DNA of 64,000 bases, taken from assembly GCF_905397375.1 (NCBI RefSeq), contig NZ_CAJPVG010000012.1, forward strand, positions 1 through 64,000, in the 5' to 3' direction. Source of the DNA: Ralstonia mannitolilytica. GTDB taxonomy: Bacteria; Pseudomonadota; Gammaproteobacteria; Burkholderiales; Burkholderiaceae. Position 1 is the first letter of the stretch, and each line of letters opens with the position of its first letter. This document shows positions 59,276 to 64,000 of this stretch, one piece after another. A program made the translations under genes and the position numbers. The notes beneath the pieces were generated by a model. The model had not been told where the DNA came from and did no database searches. It saw only the letters and a program-made list of their open reading frames with translations.

Positions 59276-60172
59276 TCACGGCGCCCGGAGCGCCGAGCGC
59301 GCCGCGGCCATCACTTCGCGGCTCAGCCCATCGAGCAATGTGGAAGCCGCCCGCGCGTATTGCCAGTGCAGCGGTACATCCAGCGGGGTATCGGGCACCA
59401 GCTCGACCAGCGCGCCGTCTTCAAGATGCGAGGCAATGAGCGCCTCTGGATGCATGCCCCATCCCATGCCAGCCAGCGCGGCCGCCACAAATGCCTGCGA
59501 CGAAGGCAGCGTGTGGCGCGGCAGCTCGACATGCCGATGGCAAAGGCGCCGTGCCCAGCGCGTCTGCAGTTCGTCCTTGGTATTGAAGACGAGGCTTGGC
59601 GCCTTGGCGAGGGTGCCGGCGCCCACGCCGTCGGGGAAGTGCCGTTGCATGAACGCGGGGCTTGCTGCGGCCAGGTAGCGCATGGAGCCGAGCGGACGGC
59701 TGTTGCAGCCCGCGGCCGGGCGTGCCGTCGCCGTGACGGCCGCCAGTACCGCGCCGCTGCGCAGCCATTCGGTCGTGTGGTCCTGGTCATCGACCGCCAC
59801 ATCCATCAGCACCGGATGCGCTGCCGCAAAACCGGCAATGGCCGGGGCCAGCCATGTGGCGAGGCTGTCTGCATTGACAGCAATGGGCAGCGCCACACGT
59901 GCCTGGCCTTCAGGGGCCAGGGTGGGCAGCGCTTCGTGCAGCTCCTGTTCGAGCAGCCGTACGCGATCGACGTGCTGACACAGGCGCCGGCCCGTTTCGG
60001 TGGCGCGGCAAGGTTGATCGCGCACTACCAGCGCGCAGCCAACGCGCTCTTCGAGCAGCCGGATGCGCTGCGACACGGCCGAAGGCGTGACATGCAGCGC
60101 CCGCGCCGCGCGCTCGAAGCTGCCTTCGCGGATGACGGCGGCCAGCGCGGCCAAGGCGGAGTAATCGAGCAT
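59276..60172 (-). CDS. argP: ArgP/LysG-like LysR-family regulator
   Basis: This 298-residue LysR regulator has winged-helix sequence MLDYSALAALAAVIREGSFERA and TPSAVSQRIRLLEERVG, very close to the ArgP/IciA pattern. It senses arginine/lysine and activates an exporter gene. That exporter (ArgO-like) is divergent 74 bp away, the classic argP/argO or lysG/lysE layout. The ATG at 60170-60172 is chosen over a TTG four codons upstream. Confidence 0.9.
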   Translation of the reverse strand: MLDYSALAALAAVIREGSFERAARALHVTPSAVSQRIRLLEERVGCALVVRDQPCRATETGRRLCQHVDRVRLLEQELHEALPTLAPEGQARVALPIAVNADSLATWLAPAIAGFAAAHPVLMDVAVDDQDHTTEWLRSGAVLAAVTATARPAAGCNSRPLGSMRYLAAASPAFMQRHFPDGVGAGTLAKAPSLVFNTKDELQTRWARRLCHRHVELPRHTLPSSQAFVAAALAGMGWGMHPEALIASHLEDGALVELVPDTPLDVPLHWQYARAASTLLDGLSREVMAAARSALRAP

Positions 60173-60205
60173 GGGAATTAGCAAAACTGAATCCGGTAAA
60201 GAAAA

Positions 60206-60211
60206 TATAGT
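60206..60211 (+). promoter_or_regulatory. -10 of the argO-like gene in the ArgP control region
   Basis: TATAGT lies 36 bp before the exporter start, with no good -35 (AAAACT at the 17-bp position), as expected for an activator-dependent promoter. CAAAACT (60182-60188) and AGTTTG (60209-60214) form a loose inverted repeat that may be the ArgP site. Confidence 0.45.
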
Positions 60212-60246
60212 TTGTCTTCATCGCAACGTGCCGGCAAGCTGCACGC

Positions 60247-60897
60247 ATGACGACCGCACTTTCCTCGGCTCCGCCGATGTTTTCCGTGTTTCTGCAGGGC
60301 CTCGCACTGAGCCTCGGGCTGATTGTCGCCATTGGCGCCCAGAACGCTTTCGTGCTGCGCCAGGGGCTTCGACGCGAGCACGTCGGCAGCGTGGTGCTGT
60401 TCTGTGCGATGGCCGATGCGCTGCTGATTTCAGCCGGCGTGCTCGGCATGGCGCATGCCCTGGGGGAGCGTCCAGCGCTGGCGAGAGGGCTGGCGGTGGC
60501 GGGCGCCGCCTTCCTGCTGCTCTACGGCGTGCAGGCGCTGCGGCGCGCACGGCATCCGCACCAGCTGAGCGCGGCGGCGGGCGGCGAGGGTATGAGCCGG
60601 GTCGCGGCGCTTGCGCAGGCGGCGGCCTTCACGCTGCTCAATCCGCACGTCTATCTCGACACGGTCCTGCTGGTCGGCAGCATTGGCGCGCAGCAGGCGG
60701 CCGGATTGCGCGGGTGGTTTGTGGCGGGCGCAAGCTCGGCCAGCCTCTTCTGGTTTACGGGGCTGGGGTTTGGTGCGCGATGGCTGGCACCGTGGTTTGC
60801 GCGGCCAGGGGCGTGGCGCGTGCTGGACGGCCTGATCGGCGTGACGATGCTCGTGCTGGCAGCGCTGCTGCTGCGTCACGCCGTGGCCGGGCTCTGA
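60247..60897 (+). CDS. argO: Arginine/lysine exporter (ArgO/LysE type)
   Basis: This 216-residue membrane exporter has about six hydrophobic segments. The LysE/ArgO core motif IVAIGAQNAFVLRQGLRREH lies near residue 28, and a second segment reads FTLLNPHVYLDTVLLVGSIG. It protects against surplus basic amino acids or toxic analogues. It is divergent from argP, which supports ArgO/LysE over other LysE-superfamily branches. Arginine versus lysine preference cannot be told. Confidence 0.9.
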   Translation: MTTALSSAPPMFSVFLQGLALSLGLIVAIGAQNAFVLRQGLRREHVGSVVLFCAMADALLISAGVLGMAHALGERPALARGLAVAGAAFLLLYGVQALRRARHPHQLSAAAGGEGMSRVAALAQAAAFTLLNPHVYLDTVLLVGSIGAQQAAGLRGWFVAGASSASLFWFTGLGFGARWLAPWFARPGAWRVLDGLIGVTMLVLAALLLRHAVAGL

Positions 60898-60948
60898 TCG
60901 GCCCTCCATTGGCCGCCGAAGAGGCGGCCGACCGATGCGCCCGTGCCG

Positions 60949-61182
60949 TCACCGTAAGGCCGAGAGGCACCCCCTGCGGGCCGGCGTGCGCATGACGCCG
61001 AGCGACTTCAACAACGCATGTCCCTGAACCGTGACGCGCGGCTCGCTCAACCCCGAGTCCATCGGCTCGAGCGTAATGAGCTGATGTGCGAGCAGCGCCT
61101 CGATGTCGGCCATGTCGAGATCGCGGGGTTTGGACTCCTCGCACACCAGGACCAGCGCCGCAATTTCATGGGGGCTCAACAT
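60949..61182 (-). CDS. Small hypothetical protein, 77 residues
   Basis: Not recognised. It contains a plausible helical fold: MLSPHEIAALVLVCEESKPR, DMADIEALLAHQLITLEPM, VTVQGHALLKSLGVM. The pattern of alternating helices plus a short LEPMDSGLSEPRVTV strand resembles small winged-helix or YjhX-like proteins, but that is a guess. CAGGAGA sits eight bases before the ATG. The tail is basic. It converges with the argO-like gene. Confidence 0.6.
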   Translation of the reverse strand: MLSPHEIAALVLVCEESKPRDLDMADIEALLAHQLITLEPMDSGLSEPRVTVQGHALLKSLGVMRTPARRGCLSALR

Positions 61183-61522
61183 GGTTGTCTCCTGTGCTCC
61201 TTTCTCTTTATTGGATGGCCGGCCGCACCATGCGCGACGCGTTTGTACAACCTGCGCGTAACGGCTACCGGCTTCACGCCTCGGCTGCATGGCCGCCACA
61301 GTGCCGCAACCGGCGGTTATGCGGCCTGCCACGCGCTTCACGTCGGCCTGGCGCGTGGCACCGTGCCCCGGGCGCGTGCGGTCACGCAATTGGCGTTCCC
61401 GCTGGCCGTGCATGAAGCGTTCGAATGGGTACGGCCCGTGCTGGGTGATCAGTGTTCCATCGGCGTAACGCGCCGGCGCCCTTGGGGCAACCGGTCATCC
61501 AGTCGGCGCATGAGGAGATTCC
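61183..61522. other. Non-coding stretch between a small gene and the CBS gene
   Basis: About 340 bp hold the upstream regions of both flanking genes. Frames open on both strands, but none has a ribosome site, domain or stable composition. No clear -35/-10 pair or terminator was found. Confidence 0.35.
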
Positions 61523-61960
61523 ATGAGAGTTCGAGAAGCGATGACGCAGGACGTCAAGCTCGTCAATCCGGATCAGACCATTCAGGACGCCGCGCGGCTG
61601 ATGTCCGAATGCGACATCGGTGCGCTGCCGGTCGGGCAGGGTGACCGGCTCGTCGGCATGCTGACGGATCGCGACATTGCCGTACGCGCGGTAGCGGAAG
61701 GGCGCGGGCCCGACACCCGGATCGGCGATGTGATGTCGCAGGAAGTGATGTACTGCTACGACGACGAAGACCTCGACCACGTCACGCACAACATGGGCAA
61801 CATCCAGGTGCGGCGCCTGCCCGTGGTGAGCCGCGACAAGCGCCTGGTGGGCATCGTCTCCATCGGCGACATCGCGGGCTGCGGCAATCCGAAGAAGACG
61901 GGCCAGGCCGTGAGCGGCATTTCCACGCCCGGTGGCAGCCACTCGCAGACCGCGCACTGA
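61523..61960 (+). CDS. Two-CBS-domain protein
   Basis: This 145-residue cytoplasmic protein is made only of a CBS pair: repeat 1 (about 5-65, VREAMTQDVKLVNPDQTIQDAA, ending GMLTDRDIAVRA) and repeat 2 (about 75-135, DVMSQEVMYCYDDEDLD, ending GIVSIGDIAG). Such stand-alone pairs bind adenine nucleotides and regulate a partner; the GMLTDRDI and GIVSIGDI ends carry the nucleotide-contacting Asp. The partner is unknown. GAGGAG precedes the ATG. Confidence 0.88.
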   Translation: MRVREAMTQDVKLVNPDQTIQDAARLMSECDIGALPVGQGDRLVGMLTDRDIAVRAVAEGRGPDTRIGDVMSQEVMYCYDDEDLDHVTHNMGNIQVRRLPVVSRDKRLVGIVSIGDIAGCGNPKKTGQAVSGISTPGGSHSQTAH

Positions 61961-62069
61961 CGCGTAACTGCTTCAGCAGCGGGTAAGTTCTGAACGGACG
62001 CCTGTCGCCTTAACGACGCGCCGGGTCTCTTGTAGATTCGTGTCTGGCTCCCCAACCGGAAAGCGAGAC

Positions 62070-62903
62070 ATGAAACAAGTCACATTGCCCGATGGAGAAC
62101 GCGTCCCGGCGCTCGGCATGGGCACGTGGAACATGGGCGACCGCCCGGCCGCGCGCGCAGAAGAAATCGCCACGTTGCGCCTGGGCCTCGACCTGGGCCT
62201 GCGCCTTATCGACACCGCCGAGATGTACGGCGAGGGCCTCTCCGAAGCCTTGATCGGGGAGGCCATCGCCGGGCGCCGCGACGAGGTCTTCCTCGTCAGC
62301 AAGGTCTACCCGCACAACGCGACCCGGCGCGGCATTGCCGCCGCGTGCGAGCGCAGCCTGCATCGGCTTGGCACCGACCGCCTCGATCTCTACCTGCTGC
62401 ACTGGCGCGGCAGCGTGCCGCTCGAAGAGACCGTGCACGGCCTGCAGGCCCTGCAGCGCGAAGGCAAGATCCGCCATTACGGCGTCAGCAACCTCGATCT
62501 GTCCGACATGGAGGAACTGTGGGAGGTGCCCGGCGGCGATGCGGTCGCGGTCAACCAGTTGCTGTACAACCTGAGCCGCCGTGGCATCGAATGGGACCTG
62601 CTGCCGTGGCTGCGCCAGCGCCGCGTGCCGGTGATGGCCTATTCGCCCATCGAGCAGGCGCGGCTGCTCCGGCACCCGAAGCTCGTCGGCTTTGCGCGCG
62701 AATGCGGCATGACGCCGGCGCAGGTCGCCCTGGCATGGCTGCTGGCCGGCGACGACATCATCGCCATCCCCAAGACCGGGCACCGCCGGCGGCTGAAGGA
62801 GAACGTCGGCGCGTTGTCGCACACGCTCACGGCTGAGCAGCTCGCCGCACTGGACGACATCTTCCCGCCGCCGAAGGGGCCGCGCGCGCTGGAGATGCTG
62901 TAG
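62070..62903 (+). CDS. Aldo/keto reductase
   Basis: This 277-residue TIM-barrel NADPH oxidoreductase shows the catalytic tetrad: Asp and Tyr in IDTAEMYGEG, Lys in LVSKVYP and His in LLHWRGSV. The cofactor segment is IPKTGHRRRLKENV. It belongs with the YdjG/DkgA-like group that reduces aldehydes and methylglyoxal; natural substrate unknown. The ATG at 62070 is favoured over a GTG ten codons upstream. It converges with a lipoprotein gene 4 bp away. Confidence 0.9.
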   Translation: MKQVTLPDGERVPALGMGTWNMGDRPAARAEEIATLRLGLDLGLRLIDTAEMYGEGLSEALIGEAIAGRRDEVFLVSKVYPHNATRRGIAAACERSLHRLGTDRLDLYLLHWRGSVPLEETVHGLQALQREGKIRHYGVSNLDLSDMEELWEVPGGDAVAVNQLLYNLSRRGIEWDLLPWLRQRRVPVMAYSPIEQARLLRHPKLVGFARECGMTPAQVALAWLLAGDDIIAIPKTGHRRRLKENVGALSHTLTAEQLAALDDIFPPPKGPRALEML

Positions 62904-62907
62904 CGCT

Positions 62908-63324
62908 TTAGCGCGAGTTCGCCACGTAGCGTTCGTGTTCGACGTAGCCGGTGAGGTAGACGCGCGCTTTCTCGCGGGTGTCCTGCGTGACGCGGTCGGA
63001 GGCCCGGCGCGCGCCCGACGACGACATCTGCGTGCTGAGGTGGTCGCGGAAGGCGTCGTGCATGGCACTCAGGTCGCCTTCGCACGCGCTCAGGGCCGCT
63101 GAGACGACCGACTTGGCCTGGGCCGTGCCGGGGATGCCGTCTGCGGCGCGGCGCTGGACGCAGTCCATGTATTTGGCACGCAGCGCCTGCCAGCCGTTGT
63201 CGGCTGCGGCTGCGCTCGTGGTGTCTGTGAGGGCGGCGTCGGCGTGTTGCTGGGGCGTGCGTGAAGCGCACGCGGCAAGCAAGGCGAACACGATCAGAGG
63301 CGAGTAAAGGCGGGCGTCTTTCAT
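62908..63324 (-). CDS. Small hypothetical lipoprotein, 138 residues
   Basis: A short N-terminus, hydrophobic YSPLIVFALLAAC with lipobox LLAAC (Cys19) and following ASRTPQ mark a lipoprotein; the +2 Ala suggests outer-membrane targeting. The mature part is helical with two Cys (MDCVQRRA and SACEGDL) that could form a disulfide. The family is not recognised; similar small proteins occur in Ralstonia-type genomes. Role unknown. Confidence 0.7.
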   Translation of the reverse strand: MKDARLYSPLIVFALLAACASRTPQQHADAALTDTTSAAAADNGWQALRAKYMDCVQRRAADGIPGTAQAKSVVSAALSACEGDLSAMHDAFRDHLSTQMSSSGARRASDRVTQDTREKARVYLTGYVEHERYVANSR

Positions 63325-63635
63325 GACATGGACTTTACTGCACGGCCACGCCCGCTGCGTAGTGCCGAAGTCGGCATTGGCTCACGCCGGTAACATTTGG
63401 AAACGAAAACGTGGCGGAAGGCTGGGCCGGATGTGAGGCGCGTTCGCTGGGGCTGATCTTCGTGCCGAACAATCGCGGCGCCCGGCGCACAAAAACGCAA
63501 TTCGCTGCCGCGTCGTGGTCGGTGAACGGTACCATCGCCCGCACCGCTGCTTCTAAGCTTGATGCCGTGCAAGCGGGTTGGCGCGCCGGTCGGCCCGTTG
63601 TCTGCTTTCGGCGTTCACTCACTCAGGAGCATTTC
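63325..63635. other. Intergenic region before the haloacid dehalogenase gene
   Basis: About 310 bp separate divergent genes. Minus-strand frames of 80-95 codons open here but look like random GC-rich translations (Arg/Pro/Ala-rich, no ribosome site). No clear promoter or terminator was found. Confidence 0.35.
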
Positions 63636-64000
63636 ATGGCCCTTCGGGATTTCAAGGTGCTGACTTTCGACGTCGTCGGGACGTTGATCGATTTCGAGGG
63701 CGGCATGCTCGCCTACCTGCGCCGCGCCGTGCCCAACAGCACGGTGACGGACGATGCGTTCCTCGCGGCGTATCGCGCAGCCCGCAAGCGCGGCCAGACG
63801 GAGTGGTACCCCGATGACCTCGTGCCGTGCTGGCACATCGTCGCGCAGCAGCTTGGGCTGCCCGATACCGATGCGCTTGCCAAGGGCTTTCGCGATTCGG
63901 TGGCCGAGTGGCCCGCGTTTCCCGACTCGGTGGAGGCCCTGCAGCGCCTGCGCAAGCGCTTCAAGCTCGTGACGATGACGAACGCGCAATCCTGGGCGCT
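63636..64000 (+). CDS. Haloacid dehalogenase, type II (partial, runs off the right edge)
   Basis: The first about 121 residues of a HAD-superfamily hydrolase are visible: motif I TFDVVGTLIDFE with the nucleophilic Asp, a helical cap (about residues 20-95) and motif II LVTMTNAQSW with Thr/Asn after strand 2. The FDVVGTLID form, with Val-Gly-Thr rather than the Asp at +2 of phosphatases, fits L-2-haloacid dehalogenases. TCAGGAGC precedes the ATG. The catalytic Lys and acidic motif IV lie beyond the window, so the enzyme class is tentative. Confidence 0.8.
   Translation, partial: MALRDFKVLTFDVVGTLIDFEGGMLAYLRRAVPNSTVTDDAFLAAYRAARKRGQTEWYPDDLVPCWHIVAQQLGLPDTDALAKGFRDSVAEWPAFPDSVEALQRLRKRFKLVTMTNAQSWA

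Noticed and set aside
61018..61644. Plus-strand 208-codon frame overlapping a small gene and the CBS gene
   Set aside because: It runs antisense through one credible gene and out of frame through the CBS gene, and has no domain.
63335..63622. Minus-strand 95-codon frame ahead of the haloacid dehalogenase
   Set aside because: Random-looking Arg/Pro/Ala-rich translation without ribosome site or conservation evidence.

Overview
The window looks like chromosome of a Ralstonia-type betaproteobacterium (Burkholderiaceae). The DNA is GC-rich, and gene order is typical of that group: carA-lysE-carB-greA, yhbY/rlmE-ftsH-folP-glmM, pstSCAB-phoU-phoB-phoR, and ppk/ppx. Individual proteins (FtsH, GlmM, PstS, CarAB, PrkA) read as full-length, orthodox betaproteobacterial versions. 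This assignment rests on recognised gene families and gene order; no database search was run.

Layout. 1-0.7 kb: edge of a mobile island at tRNA-Ser(GGA), whose integrase gene is cut by the end of an IS5-type element. 0.9-3.7 kb: an isoquinoline-oxidoreductase-like molybdenum hydroxylase pair. 3.7-14.2 kb: one long leftward operon whose first gene is a LysR regulator. It continues with a flavin monooxygenase, a complete Dpp/Opp-type ABC importer, a BAAT/acyl-CoA thioesterase-like enzyme joined in frame to a carboxymuconolactone-decarboxylase (CMD)-like domain, and an AhpD-like protein. 14.4-20.1 kb: SYLF lipoprotein, LpxO, small unknowns, NUDIX, purU, dnaQ-like exonuclease and tRNA-Val. 20.1-25.6 kb: a gene-poor stretch, then the prkA-yeaH-spoVR stress module. 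25.6-32 kb: DUF1488, rnhA, a methyltransferase, gloB, mltD and prpE.

32-42.9 kb is housekeeping: carA, a LysE-family exporter, carB, greA, a DUF4149 membrane protein, yhbY, rlmE, ftsH and folP. From glmM to sixA (43-56.7 kb) runs a phosphate region: pstSCAB-phoU-phoBR, convergent ppk, divergent ppx, an OlsB-like acyltransferase and sixA. Pho-box-like sites precede pstS, lie back to back between ppk and ppx, and precede the OlsB-like gene. In that last case an 18-bp box sits exactly 10 bp from a good -10. The sequence therefore suggests that phosphate uptake, polyphosphate turnover and phosphorus-free membrane lipid synthesis answer to the same PhoB regulator encoded here.

56.8-64 kb: tRNA-Pro, a persulfide-response set (TSUP transporter and BigR-like ArsR repressor, divergent from an ETHE1-like dioxygenase), an ArgP-ArgO regulator/exporter pair, a CBS-domain protein, an aldo/keto reductase, a small lipoprotein and the start of a haloacid dehalogenase. 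The most unusual elements are the LysR-led importer operon with its fused enzyme and the Pho-box architecture. No CRISPR array, rRNA or prophage body was seen.
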